Translations under genes and position numbers: made by a program
Shown: positions 1 to 8,869 of the stretch, in pieces
Position numbering within the stretch: the first letter of the stretch is position 1
Layout: the number at the start of each line of letters is the position of its first letter
Assembly: GCA_963704825.1 (NCBI GenBank)
Contig: CAVPHV010000025.1
Location: 1 to 43,506 of the forward strand
From: CAVPHV01 sp963704825
GTDB lineage: Bacteria > Actinomycetota > Acidimicrobiia > Spongiisociales > UBA5794
Length of the DNA: 43,506 bases
Direction: 5' to 3'
The notes under the pieces: generated by a model
Databases searched by the model: none
What the model was told of the DNA's origin: nothing
What the model saw: the letters and a program-made list of their open reading frames with translations, nothing else

Positions 1-75
1 GGTGAGCCCGGCTTGCTCGTTCCAGCCGAGTTCAACCCTATTGATCCCACCTGGGGATAACTCTACGTTGGTCGT

Positions 76-1014
76 ATGGATGCTGATCACGAAGAGTTCG
101 AGCACATTCCGTGGGCCTCGCTGGTGGCGGAGACTCGTGACCCTCGGGTGCGCTGGCTCGGCGTCGGGGTCGGGGTGGTCCTGGCGGTGGTGCTGGGCTT
201 GGTCGTGGTCCGGGTGATCGGCGGGGGCGGGGAGGGAACCATTGTGGTACCCGGCGAGAGTTCTGGCGGCACGACCGTTGCCGCCTCACCTGCCGCCGAG
301 GTTCCCCCGCCCCCGGTCACCACCACGATCCAACCGCCGTCGCCCCGCCTTTACAGCGAGGCGGAACTGCTGGCCGACTCCTCCGTCGGCCCATCCACCG
401 GCGCCGACGGGGTCGATGAGGCGGATGTGATGGCGTTGATACCCCAATTCGAGACAAGCGCGGTGGCGGCCCGAGCCGAGTGGTTCGTGACCGACTTCTT
501 CACTGTGGACGGCGACGCCGTCGGGCGCGAGTCGGTTCGGGCGGCGTTGCCGGCCGGGGCGGTCGCCGCGGCCGAGGACGCGGGAGCGGGTGTCTCCTAC
601 GTCGAGTGGGCACGGGTCGTCTCCGTCGAGCAAACCGACGTGGGGAGGTTCACGGTGACGGTGGTGTTCCGGACCTTGGCCGGAGTCGACCGGGCGTCGC
701 TGCGCCGTCAGCCGGTGCGAGCCGTTGCGGTGGGTGTTGCCGTCGATGAAGCCGGCGCCGTCGGCGTGGTTGATCTTCCCGAACCGGTGGAACTGCCACC
801 GTCCCTCGATGTCGGGGCGATCGAAGGCGAGTCCGCCGACCCGCTACCCGAGTCGGTACGCGTCGTGGCGCTGGCTGCCGCCGACGCCTGGGGTGCGGAC
901 GCGGTGGTGGAGCGGTCTTCGCTCAGCGATGGCTCGTGGCGGGTGGAGGTTTCGGTCACCGATGCGTCGGGTCTGCGCTGGCCGCTCGTCGTTCGGCTCC
1001 CCGTCGACTCCTGA
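76..1014 (+). CDS. Membrane-anchored protein with possible NTF2-like (TcpC-type) ectodomains
   Basis: A 312-residue protein of uncertain function. A short charged N-terminus (about residues 1-25) is followed by one hydrophobic segment (about 26-47), then a Pro/Thr/Ser-rich spacer (about 60-95) and a soluble region to the end, so the bulk should lie outside the membrane. The soluble part looks like two alpha+beta units: one around residues 130-225 that includes AEWFVTDFFTVDG, and one around 260-312 ending in VRLPVDS. That pattern recalls TcpC-like conjugation proteins built of two NTF2-fold domains, but I rest this on overall appearance, not on a diagnostic motif. The ATG at 76 has no clear Shine-Dalgarno sequence. 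No other conjugation gene is visible in this window, and genes upstream lie outside it. Confidence 0.6.
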   Translation: MDADHEEFEHIPWASLVAETRDPRVRWLGVGVGVVLAVVLGLVVVRVIGGGGEGTIVVPGESSGGTTVAASPAAEVPPPPVTTTIQPPSPRLYSEAELLADSSVGPSTGADGVDEADVMALIPQFETSAVAARAEWFVTDFFTVDGDAVGRESVRAALPAGAVAAAEDAGAGVSYVEWARVVSVEQTDVGRFTVTVVFRTLAGVDRASLRRQPVRAVAVGVAVDEAGAVGVVDLPEPVELPPSLDVGAIEGESADPLPESVRVVALAAADAWGADAVVERSSLSDGSWRVEVSVTDASGLRWPLVVRLPVDS

Positions 1015-1154
1015 TCCGGTACCTAGCTCGGATGGCGTGGCACTTGATCCCGGGCGTCATGCACAAGAACCGCCGCTGACCTCCTGCCGTATCTCTGGGT
1101 CGTACACCGGCCCACTGGGGCTACGCTCCCGCCATGGGACCGGGCGGCGTCGAT

Positions 1155-1409
1155 TCAGGCGAAGTGGGATTCGAGGATAACGGTGGCTTCGGCTGCGATC
1201 GGCTCCCACGACGCGTCCGGCGTCTTCGACAGGGTCACGAAGTCGGCGGTCATGAACACACTGGTGACGCCGTCGAGTCCAAGCAGTTGAGCTGCGGCGG
1301 GGTCGTCGACTTCGCCACCGGCAACAAAGGTCTTGGGGCCGCCGACGTCTTGTCCCACCGTGAACTTGAGCGCGTTGGGGTTCGGGGTTGGATGGATCTG
1401 AACCGGCAT
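1155..1409 (-). CDS. Nfu/NifU N-terminal domain protein (small)
   Basis: An 84-residue protein matching the stand-alone N-terminal domain of Nfu scaffold proteins. The diagnostic opening is MPVQIHPTPNPNALKFTVGQ, followed by a segment ending in VTSVFMTADFVTLSKTPDASW, which is typical of the family (TPNPNAxKF near the start, then xVxxVFxxxDFVTVTK). It lacks the C-terminal CxxC iron-sulfur domain, so it cannot hold a cluster like full Nfu. The start at 1409 is chosen over an in-frame upstream codon because GAGGAG lies just before it and homology begins there. It is divergent from hyuA with only 32 bases between start codons, so the two probably share a control region. Its role is unknown; a protein-interaction or accessory role in Fe-S assembly is inference. 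Confidence 0.8.
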   Translation of the reverse strand: MPVQIHPTPNPNALKFTVGQDVGGPKTFVAGGEVDDPAAAQLLGLDGVTSVFMTADFVTLSKTPDASWEPIAAEATVILESHFA

Positions 1410-1441
1410 GAGCTCCTCGGTCTCGGCTGGCTGAGATCGTA

Positions 1442-3400
1442 GTGAGCCCGGCGCCACTTCCGGTCGGCACCCGCCTCGGCGTAGACGTGGGTGGCACGTT
1501 CACCGATCTCGTGACCTGGGACGGTGCGGCCATCGCGACCGCAAAAGTCTCGTCAACTCCGGACCAGAGTGAGGGTGTCGTCGCCGGAGCCACCGCACTC
1601 ACCAGCGGGGCCACCTCGAGTTTCCTCCACGGGACCACCGTTGCCACCAACGCGCTCCTCGAAGGCAAAGGGGCTCGGGTGGCGTTGGTCACCACCGAGG
1701 GCTTCACCGACATCCTCGAGATCGGGCGCCAGGACCGCCCATCGCTCTACGACACCACCGTCGAGCGGCCCGCCCCGCTGGTTGCCGTCGAGGACCGTGC
1801 CGGAGTGTCGCTCACCGTTGACGGCTTTGACGGGACCGTGTCCGCCGAGGCGGAGGCCGTTGCCGTGTCTCTGCTGTACGGCTATGAGCGCGGTGCCGAA
1901 GAGGAGTCCATCGCCGCCGCGATTCGGTCGCGGTATGGTCCGATGCCCATCTCCATCTCCAGTCGGGTCGCTGCCGAGTTCCGTGAATTCGAGCGCACTT
2001 CGACCACAGTGTTGAACGCCTATCTCATGCCCGAGGTGGGCCGCTACCTCGAGAACCTGGTGACTCGATCTGCCGCGGCGGGCTTGCCCACCGACATCGC
2101 CGTGATGCGATCCTCCGGTGGTCTCATGGCGGCCGCGGCGGCCGCGGCACTGCCGGCGGCGATCCTGCTTTCGGGTCCAGCCGGTGGCGTCGTCGCCGCC
2201 GCAGCCCTCGGCACCGCCCACGGCAAACGCCGACTGGTTTCATTCGACATGGGTGGGACGTCCACCGATGTGTGTCGGATCGAGGATGGTCGCCCCGAGG
2301 TCAGCTATGGCCGGGAGGTCGCCGGCTATCCATGCCTGATGCCGTCCGTGGCCATTCACACGGTGGGTGCCGGCGGGGGCAGCATCGCCTGGATCGATAC
2401 CGGCGGGTCGTTGCGGGTCGGTCCGCAGAGTGCGGGGGCCGAGCCGGGGCCCGCCGGCTACGGACGCGGCGGCACCGCGGCCACCGTGACCGACGCCAAC
2501 ATCGTCCTCGGCCGGATCGATCCCGGCGGCACGCTGGCCGGGGCCCTCGCCGTCCGTCCCGACCTTGCCGGCCACGCCGTTGCCGGCCTCGGCAGACCAC
2601 TCGGCATGACGGAGCCCGATGTGGCGCTTGGGGTCACCCAGGTGGTCGAAGAAGTCATGGCCGGTGCGATCCGGCGAGTCTCCATAGAGCAGGGCTCCGA
2701 CCCGCGGGGCGCCTCGCTGGTTGCGTTCGGTGGCGCCGGGGGACTCCACGCCACCGCTCTGGCTCGCCGCCTCGACATGGCCGGAGTCGTCATTCCGGCG
2801 CACGCCGGAGTGTTCTCCGCGCTCGGCCTGCTGCTCAGCCCGCCGCGGGTCGATGCAGCCCGCACGGTCATGCTCGACCAATCCGAGGTTGTGGCTCTCG
2901 ACCGTGCGACCGAGGCAGTGCGGCGCACGGCGCTCGCCGGACTCGAGGCGACATCGGGTGCTGGTGGAGCCGTCACCTCCCATGTCGATGTTCGCTATCG
3001 GGGTCAGAGCCACGAAGTCCCCGTCCCCTATGCCACCGGTGAGGGGTGGGAGCGCTTGGCCGGCCGCTTCCACGAACTCCATGCCGAGCGCAACGGCTTT
3101 GCCCGGCCGGATGATGCAATCGAGGCCGTGACGGTGCGGGCTGCGGCGACGGGCGTCCCGGCACTGCGCTGGTCCGAGTTGCCTGCTCCAGTTCCGGCCG
3201 GCGACGCCGTCGTTGCTGAACGCGAGGTGGTCACGGCGACGGGGTCGGTATCGGCCCAGGTGTACCGGCGGGCCGGTCTTGCTCCGGGCGATGTTGTGGA
3301 GGGTCCGGCCATCATCGAGGAGACCGAGGCGACGACCTTCCTGGACGCCACAGAACGCGGTGTCGTGCTCGACGACGGAGCGATCGAGGTGGAGTGGTGA
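1442..3400 (+). CDS. hyuA: Hydantoinase/oxoprolinase subunit A
   Basis: A 652-residue protein of the ATP-dependent N-methylhydantoinase A / 5-oxoprolinase A family, which opens cyclic amides using ATP. The N-terminal nucleotide-binding motif GVDVGGTFTDLV is at about residues 13-24 and the second phosphate-binding motif SFDMGGTSTDV is near residue 267. The chain keeps the full family length and ends with the usual beta-rich C-terminal domain containing GPAIIEETEATTF. It starts with GTG at 1442, divergent from the Nfu-like gene, and its stop overlaps the start of hyuB by four bases (GTGA), so the two subunits are translationally coupled. The substrate (hydantoin, oxoproline, or acetone in carboxylase relatives) cannot be told from sequence alone; no hydantoin racemase, carbamoylase or transporter is next to it. 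Confidence 0.93.
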   Translation: MSPAPLPVGTRLGVDVGGTFTDLVTWDGAAIATAKVSSTPDQSEGVVAGATALTSGATSSFLHGTTVATNALLEGKGARVALVTTEGFTDILEIGRQDRPSLYDTTVERPAPLVAVEDRAGVSLTVDGFDGTVSAEAEAVAVSLLYGYERGAEEESIAAAIRSRYGPMPISISSRVAAEFREFERTSTTVLNAYLMPEVGRYLENLVTRSAAAGLPTDIAVMRSSGGLMAAAAAAALPAAILLSGPAGGVVAAAALGTAHGKRRLVSFDMGGTSTDVCRIEDGRPEVSYGREVAGYPCLMPSVAIHTVGAGGGSIAWIDTGGSLRVGPQSAGAEPGPAGYGRGGTAATVTDANIVLGRIDPGGTLAGALAVRPDLAGHAVAGLGRPLGMTEPDVALGVTQVVEEVMAGAIRRVSIEQGSDPRGASLVAFGGAGGLHATALARRLDMAGVVIPAHAGVFSALGLLLSPPRVDAARTVMLDQSEVVALDRATEAVRRTALAGLEATSGAGGAVTSHVDVRYRGQSHEVPVPYATGEGWERLAGRFHELHAERNGFARPDDAIEAVTVRAAATGVPALRWSELPAPVPAGDAVVAEREVVTATGSVSAQVYRRAGLAPGDVVEGPAIIEETEATTFLDATERGVVLDDGAIEVEW

Positions 3401-4938
3401 GCATCGACCCGGTGACACTCGAGGTTGCCCGCAACCGTTTGGCGGCGGTGGCCGACGAAATGGGGGTGGTGCTGCGCCGCACCGCATACTCGCCCAACAT
3501 CAAGGAGCGAGCCGATTGTTCGGCCGCGGTGTTCGTCCCCTCGGGCGAGATGCTGGCCCAGGCTGAGCACATTCCCGTCCACCTCGGGTCGATGCCCGCC
3601 TCGGTGGCTGCGGTGCTGGCCCGCTTCGGAGCCGATGTCGAGCCGGGCACCCAGTACGCCGTCAACGATCCGTACTTCGGTGGAACCCACCTCAACGACC
3701 TGACCCTGGTGCGCCCCGTGTTTGTTGGCACTCGGCTCATCGGCTGGGCCGCCAATCGCGCCCACCACGCCGACGTTGGAGGGGAGGCGCCCGGCTCGAT
3801 GCCGGCCCATGCCGTGTCGGTTGACCAGGAGGGTCACCGTGTCGCTCCCACGCCGGCGGTGCGCAACGGTGCGTGGGTACCCGAGTTCGTTGAGCCGTTC
3901 CTCGCCGCCACCCGCACCCCGGCCGAACGCCTCGGCGACCTGTCGGCACAGCTCGGGGCCAATGAGGCGGGGGCCCGCCGTCTCGCCGAGCTTGCCGCCG
4001 AGGCCGGGGTCGACCGCTACCTGGCGGTGGCCGCCGCCCTGCTGGACTACGGAGAGCGGAGGATGCGGGCTGCGCTGGTAACGCTGCCCGACGGCACCTA
4101 CAGGTTCACCGACTTCATGGAGTGGGGCGACGAAGATCTGCCGATCCGCGTCGCGGTCACCATCGAAGGTGACCATCTCGTCGCCGACTTTGCCGGCACC
4201 GCAGGCCAGGTTGCGGGAAACATCAACGCGGTTGAGGCGGTGACGCGTTCGTGTCTCTACTACGCGGTGCGGGTGGCGACCGACCCGGGGATTCCGGCCA
4301 ACGGCGGCTGCTACCGGATGCTCGACCTGCGCACCCCACCGGGATCGCTGGTCGATGCCGCCTCACCGGCCGCGGTTGCCGCCGGCAACGTCGAAACCAG
4401 CCAGCGGATTGCCGATGTCCTGCTCGGAGCGCTCGCCTCGGCCGCACCGGACAGGGTCCCGGCCGCGGGCCAGGGCACCATGAACAACATCCTGATTGGG
4501 TCCGACGAATTTGCGTACTACGAGACGCTGGCCGGCGGCCAAGGCGGGCGCCCCAGCGGCCCAGGCCAATCCGGGATCCACACCGGCATGACCAACACCA
4601 AGAACACTCCGATCGAGTCCCTCGAATCGCACTACCCGTTCCGGGTCATCAGGTATGGGTTGCGCACCGGAAGCGGCGGCACCGGCCGCCACCCCGGTGG
4701 GGAGGGGATCGAGCGTGAGATCGAGTTCCTCGCCGCGGCCACGGTATCGCTGATGGGCGAGCGTCGCCGGATCGCCCCGTGGGGGCTCAACGGAGGCGGC
4801 CCCGGGGCGTGCGGAGAGGACTGGCTGATCTCGTCGGGCAGGGTTCCGGAGCGAGTGCCGGGCAAGTCAACGTTCGACGTCGAAGCCGGAGATCGGCTGC
4901 TGGTTCTGACCCCCGGTGGTGGTGGCTGGGGTGGCTGA
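3397..4938 (+). CDS. hyuB: Hydantoinase/oxoprolinase subunit B
   Basis: A 513-residue partner of HyuA from the hydantoinase B family. Family hallmarks are EVARNRLAAVADEMG at the start, VNDPYFGGTHLNDLTLV near residue 89, GTMNNILIG near residue 362, and the glycine-rich ending LTPGGGGWGG that nearly all members share. A GTG at 3397 overlaps the hyuA stop and is preceded by GAGGTGGAG; an equally possible GTG lies one codon upstream at 3394. Together A and B form the ATP-driven amidohydrolase. The gene pair is complete and intact, with no other catabolic gene attached; 128 bases follow before the next gene, a glycosyltransferase unrelated in function. Confidence 0.93.
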   Translation: MSIDPVTLEVARNRLAAVADEMGVVLRRTAYSPNIKERADCSAAVFVPSGEMLAQAEHIPVHLGSMPASVAAVLARFGADVEPGTQYAVNDPYFGGTHLNDLTLVRPVFVGTRLIGWAANRAHHADVGGEAPGSMPAHAVSVDQEGHRVAPTPAVRNGAWVPEFVEPFLAATRTPAERLGDLSAQLGANEAGARRLAELAAEAGVDRYLAVAAALLDYGERRMRAALVTLPDGTYRFTDFMEWGDEDLPIRVAVTIEGDHLVADFAGTAGQVAGNINAVEAVTRSCLYYAVRVATDPGIPANGGCYRMLDLRTPPGSLVDAASPAAVAAGNVETSQRIADVLLGALASAAPDRVPAAGQGTMNNILIGSDEFAYYETLAGGQGGRPSGPGQSGIHTGMTNTKNTPIESLESHYPFRVIRYGLRTGSGGTGRHPGGEGIEREIEFLAAATVSLMGERRRIAPWGLNGGGPGACGEDWLISSGRVPERVPGKSTFDVEAGDRLLVLTPGGGGWGG

Positions 4939-5066
4939 GGGGTCAAGGGGGCGGCAGCGGCCGCCGAAGAGACTGGGGAAGCCGGCCACCATGTCGGGCC
5001 GAGGTAGTACTCGCCCGGTAAGCTCAAGCGGCCGGTTCAGCACTACCGCAACGCAGTGAGGACGTG

Positions 5067-6014
5067 ATGGGTGCCGAGTTGATCCACGAGTCGTATGAAG
5101 GTGAGCCGTTGGTCGATGCCTCGATCGTGCTGCCCGTCTTCAACGAGTCCGGCCACCTGGAGAAAGAGATCTTCCGGATCCGGGAGTCGATGAACGCGTC
5201 CGACTACACCTACGAGATCATCGTGGTCGATGACGGTTCCACCGACGGCTCTGCGGAGCTGCTCGAGGGCATCGACGACATCCGGCTGCTCCGTTTCACC
5301 ACCAACCGGGGTTCGGGCTCAGCTCGCAAGTACGGCACGCTGGCGGCTCGCGGCCGTGTCGTGATCTGGACCGACGTCGACATGACCTATCCGAACGATG
5401 AGATGCCAGAACTCCTCGACAACCTCGCCGGATACGACCAGGTGGTCGGTGCCCGCCGAACCGAAGAGGGCACCGTCAAGTTCCTCCGCAAGCCCGCCAA
5501 GTGGTTCATCCGCCGCCTTGCCAGCTACCTGACCGGCGTGAAGATCCCCGACCTCAACTCGGGATTCCGCGCCATGCGGCGCGACGTCGCCCTCCAGTTC
5601 CTGTACCTGCTGCCTGTGGGCTTCTCATGTGTGACCACCATCACGATGGCCTTCCTGAGCAACGGCTACGCGGTCAAGTACTACGACATCGACTACTTCC
5701 CTCGGGAAGGCAGTTCCAAGTTCCACTGGTGGAAGGACACCCGGCGCTACCTGCTGCAAGTGGTGCGCATGGTGCTGTCGTACCAGCCGCTCAAGGTGCT
5801 GATGCCCCCCGCCATCGTGCTCGGTGTGATCGGGTTCGCCAAGCTCGTATACGACCTGTTCGACAAGAACGGGCGGATCGGCTCCAACACGATCGTGATC
5901 CTGGGTGCCGCGATGTCGCTGGCGCTCCTGGCGATGCTTGCCGACCTCCTGGTGCACCTCAACAAGAAGCGCCACGACGTCATCCCGGCGACGTTGCATG
6001 ACCGCACCGGGTGA
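5067..6014 (+). CDS. GT2 family polyprenyl-phosphate-type glycosyltransferase with C-terminal membrane segments
   Basis: A 315-residue GT-A glycosyltransferase. The nucleotide-sugar site is EIIVVDDGSTDGS near residue 50, and a second acidic motif, WTDVDMTYPNDEMPEL, is near residue 101. The acceptor-side segment includes IPDLNSGFRAMRRDVA, characteristic of dolichol/undecaprenyl-phosphate mannose or glucose synthases. Two hydrophobic helices at about 245-265 and 275-300 anchor the C-terminus, as in GtrB/DPM1-like enzymes. It probably transfers a hexose from UDP or GDP to polyprenyl phosphate on the cytoplasmic face, providing the lipid-linked donor used by GT-C enzymes such as those at 8870 and 11530. 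The ATG at 5067 follows GAGG; a GTG one codon earlier is also possible. The next gene overlaps its 3' end by 17 bases. Confidence 0.85.
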   Translation: MGAELIHESYEGEPLVDASIVLPVFNESGHLEKEIFRIRESMNASDYTYEIIVVDDGSTDGSAELLEGIDDIRLLRFTTNRGSGSARKYGTLAARGRVVIWTDVDMTYPNDEMPELLDNLAGYDQVVGARRTEEGTVKFLRKPAKWFIRRLASYLTGVKIPDLNSGFRAMRRDVALQFLYLLPVGFSCVTTITMAFLSNGYAVKYYDIDYFPREGSSKFHWWKDTRRYLLQVVRMVLSYQPLKVLMPPAIVLGVIGFAKLVYDLFDKNGRIGSNTIVILGAAMSLALLAMLADLLVHLNKKRHDVIPATLHDRTG

Positions 6015-6958
6015 CGATCCCCGACCCTCCTCGGTGAGCGCAGACAGCGCCGGCGATGGCTCCCCCGAGGCGCTGGTCGCCAGGGTGCAACGGGCGCTGA
6101 ACCGGATCCGGTTCGAGAACCAATCGAGACCCGTTCAAGCGACGATCGTGGCGCTCGGGCTCGGATTCCTCATCGTTGGGACGGTGCTGTCGCTCACTCG
6201 ACTTGATCTCTCTGCGGCCGAGATGCGTTGGGACGCGATCGTTGCTGCCGCGGTACTCGGGGTGCTTCTCATTCCCTTGAACGCGCTCGAGTTCGCCGCG
6301 TCCGGGCGCCTCGCCGGAACCCAGGTTGCCTTTGGCAAGGCCGTTGAAGTGACGATCGTTGCCTCTGCGTTCAACGTGCTCCCCGTCCCGGCCGGGATCG
6401 CGGTCCGGATTCGGGGGCTCTATCGCTCGGGAACCGGGACCAAGACCGCGGTGTTGGCAACCGGCTTGATGGGCCTGACCTGGCTTTCGTGGGGTCTGCT
6501 GGTTGGCTCCGTCGCCCTTTTTGTCCTCGACACCGCCGGCTTTGGCTTGGCATTCCTGGCCGCTGGCGCAGTTGGCTTGGGCGTGGCGTGGTCGTTGCTG
6601 CGGCCCAAGCCCGGTTCGGAGCGATTTCGCCTGCTCGGCGCGGCGTCGATCCTCGAACTGGCGTTCCTGTCTCTGGCGGCGATTCGCTTCTACTTGGTCG
6701 TGGTCGGCATCGGTGTCGCCGTGGCGCCGGCGCAGGCTGTCGTGCTGGCCGTCGGCAGCGTCCTGGCCTCGACCCTAGGTGTCATTCCCGGCGGCCTCGG
6801 GGTGTGGGAAGGGATCAGCGCCGCATTGGCGCTGCTGGTGTCACTCCCCGCCTCCGTTGGGTTCCTTGCGGCCGCGATTCTTCGGGTGATGGGCCTCATC
6901 CAGAACTCACTTGGCCGCGGTTGCGCTGGCCTTGGCGCGGAGCCGCTCTCAGGGTTGA
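5998..6958 (+). CDS. Lysylphosphatidylglycerol-synthase-like/flippase-like membrane protein (3' frameshift)
   Basis: A polytopic membrane protein of the LPG_synthase_TM (UPF0104, AglD-like) superfamily. About eight hydrophobic helices run from residue 45 to 300, with the family signature GVIPGGLGVWEGISAAL near the C-terminal third. Such proteins sit beside polyprenyl-linked glycosyltransferases and may move lipid-linked sugars. The ATG at 5998 overlaps the preceding GT2, indicating an operon. Similarity stops at RVMGLIQNS near 6905. As read, the frame runs on to 7194 through the opposite-strand methyltransferase, giving an implausible tail. In the +1 frame the natural ending LAAVALALARSRSQG and a stop at 6956-6958 appear, so I end the gene there and infer one extra base near 6905-6911. 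Confidence 0.75.
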
Positions 6959-7530
6959 CGTTGCGCCACGTAGATGAGTTGGTAACTCATCCACACCGGC
7001 GCCCAGCGAACCGGGAACCAAGGGTTCCAGAGACCGACGGGCACGATCCGAGTCACGTCGTAGCCGGATCGATTGAGGAGCCTTTCGGTCCAGCGCGGCA
7101 GGTAGTAGAAGACGTGATCGTCGGTGTAGAAACGCGAATGAGAGCGGGTGATCTCGGCGAGGATCACTGGGAAACCCAAAGGGTTGGGCGTTGACACGAT
7201 CAGATTGCCGCTCCGGCGCCGATGCAGGGCTGAATAGCCCGTAGGAATCCGGTAGGGCTCCTCGAGGTGCTCGATGAATTCGCCGCACACGATCGAGTCG
7301 AACGGTTCGGCCCGGCAGCAGGCTCGGTGATTTTCGTTGCGTCGCCGACAACGTTTCCGGATAGCTGCAGTCCGCGGGAAGGTGGGTCGAGGTCGACTCC
7401 GACGAGTCCTGCAGTGGCCTCGAAGTACGGGTTGGGGAGTTGGGCGTAGCCAACGTCCAGGACGGATCCCTTCCCTGCCGAGCTGCGCCAGCAGCTTCAG
7501 GCGACGTTTCTCATACCAATCTGCGATCAT
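6949..7530 (-). CDS. SAM-dependent methyltransferase with an internal out-of-frame segment
   Basis: The 193-residue frame begins MIADWYEKRRLKLLAQLG and ends YQLIYVAQRQP. The C-terminal half is methyltransferase-like: FDSIVCGEFIEHLEEP (the region after motif II) and NLIVSTPNPLGFP (post-motif III). The stretch from about 7470 down to 7315 reads as Arg-rich nonsense in this frame. In the neighbouring frame the same bases give SVLDVGYAQLPNPYFEA and then GLVGVDLD, which are exactly SAM-binding motifs I and II. So there is one extra base near 7470 and one missing near 7315, and the frame closes again. Read with corrections it is a class I methyltransferase of about 190 residues. It follows the DUF354 gene on the same strand after 154 bases and is convergent with the flippase-like gene. 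The substrate is probably a sugar or glycan, inferred from context. Confidence 0.7.
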   Translation of the reverse strand: MIADWYEKRRLKLLAQLGREGIRPGRWLRPTPQPVLRGHCRTRRSRPRPTFPRTAAIRKRCRRRNENHRACCRAEPFDSIVCGEFIEHLEEPYRIPTGYSALHRRRSGNLIVSTPNPLGFPVILAEITRSHSRFYTDDHVFYYLPRWTERLLNRSGYDVTRIVPVGLWNPWFPVRWAPVWMSYQLIYVAQRQP

Positions 7531-7684
7531 CAGTTCGTAACCTTCCAGTCAACATCGATTTGCGGGCCGCGGCGAACATAGCCAGACCACGACGCGCCCG
7601 TCCGAAGGCCACTCCGCGGGAGCATCTTTCCAGGCTACTGCGGAGCCGGTCTCACCTTGCCATCGGCAGGTCGCGGCACGGTCT

Positions 7685-8710
7685 TCACCACTGCTGGCGA
7701 TCGAACCAAGCGAGCATCCAGTCAGTCACGTCGACGCGTTCTGCGAGGAGTCGATCGTGCCCCGCGCTGATCGTGTCTGGGTCTGCTTCGAGATAGGAGT
7801 CGATGGCCGCAATGGCCGCCTCGAAATCGGTGGGCTGCACATTGCGGACCAGCCCATACCGTTCCTCTTGTTCGTCCGTGTAACCGCGTCCGGTTTTTGC
7901 GATGTAGACGGCGGGTGTGCCGAGGACTGCGGCCTCCGATGACATCGTCGCCGACTCACCGACAAGGAGCTGGGAATGGGCTAGGACGTGGTGGATGTCG
8001 ATCGGGTTCCCCCGGAAGGCATACTGCTCGAGGTCGGCGGGAAGTGGCTTCTCGGATGAGATGACCACCCTGCCGAACGAGCCGAGGCGATCAACGAGTA
8101 TCTTTTTCTGCTGGGAGCTGAGAGCGATCTCCCCGACGTCGTGGCTGGCATCCCAAGAGACGAACCGAACGACAAGGATTGGCTCGCTCGGGTCGAGTCC
8201 GGCGCCCCTGATCCGATCGACATCGGGGGTGAAATGATTGGGGTGGAGATAGGCCAGCTCGTGGTAGCCGGCGTAGGTAACGTGACGGCCCGGAACTCTG
8301 TTCTGATAGCAGTCCGGGGTGATGACCGTATTGGCCATCCGGTAGACCCAACGATTGGTGACGGCTGCGAACTCGGTGTCGTAGAAGACCACCGAGGGTA
8401 TCCCGGACCAGCGGCCGGCCAGTGCAATGGTTGGGCCCATGATTCCAGTGAGCACGTCAGGTCGTTGATCGCGGACGATGGAGTTGAGCGAGCGCACTCT
8501 CGTCGCCAGTTCCTTTGCCAACCCGACTCGCCCGGTTCCCTGTGTGCTCAACACCTCGTGTTCGAGTCCGTACTGCGACAGCAAGTTGACGGTGACATCC
8601 TTGTCACGCGAAGTGATCATCACGTCGTGGCCACGGGCGGTCATCGCCTTCGCGAAGTTTCGGAAGAAATGGACGTGAGCGGGATGCAGTATCTCGATCA
8701 GGATGCGCAT
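7685..8710 (-). CDS. DUF354 family protein (GT-B-like, UDP-GlcNAc 2-epimerase-like fold)
   Basis: A 341-residue protein starting MRILIEILHPAHVHFFRNFA, the typical opening of DUF354 proteins, which resemble GT-B glycosyltransferases and UDP-N-acetylglucosamine 2-epimerases. The first Rossmann half contains GHDVMITSRDKD and GIMGPTIALAGRWSGIPSVV. The C-terminal half has HHVLAHSQLLVGESATMSSE near residue 250 and AVLGTPAVYI, matching the nucleotide-sugar-facing loop of the GT-B fold. The frame stays open far upstream, but only as an antisense shadow of the gene at 8870, so I use the ATG at 8710 where homology begins. No strong ribosome site is visible. Members occur in exopolysaccharide clusters; the actual reaction is not established. 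The methyltransferase downstream is probably co-transcribed. Confidence 0.82.
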   Translation of the reverse strand: MRILIEILHPAHVHFFRNFAKAMTARGHDVMITSRDKDVTVNLLSQYGLEHEVLSTQGTGRVGLAKELATRVRSLNSIVRDQRPDVLTGIMGPTIALAGRWSGIPSVVFYDTEFAAVTNRWVYRMANTVITPDCYQNRVPGRHVTYAGYHELAYLHPNHFTPDVDRIRGAGLDPSEPILVVRFVSWDASHDVGEIALSSQQKKILVDRLGSFGRVVISSEKPLPADLEQYAFRGNPIDIHHVLAHSQLLVGESATMSSEAAVLGTPAVYIAKTGRGYTDEQEERYGLVRNVQPTDFEAAIAAIDSYLEADPDTISAGHDRLLAERVDVTDWMLAWFDRQQW

Positions 8711-8869
8711 GAGATGCGAGCGTACGTGAACGTGGCCGACTGGTACGTCGACCTGATGGACGAACTGGTGGCGGGCCGGCGCTAAGTCCTTCAACCGGTC
8801 GGTGAGATGCCGACAAGGTCGGAGCGGCGCGGTACCGTGCGCCGCGTCATCGCCGCCGGGGAGTCTTGA

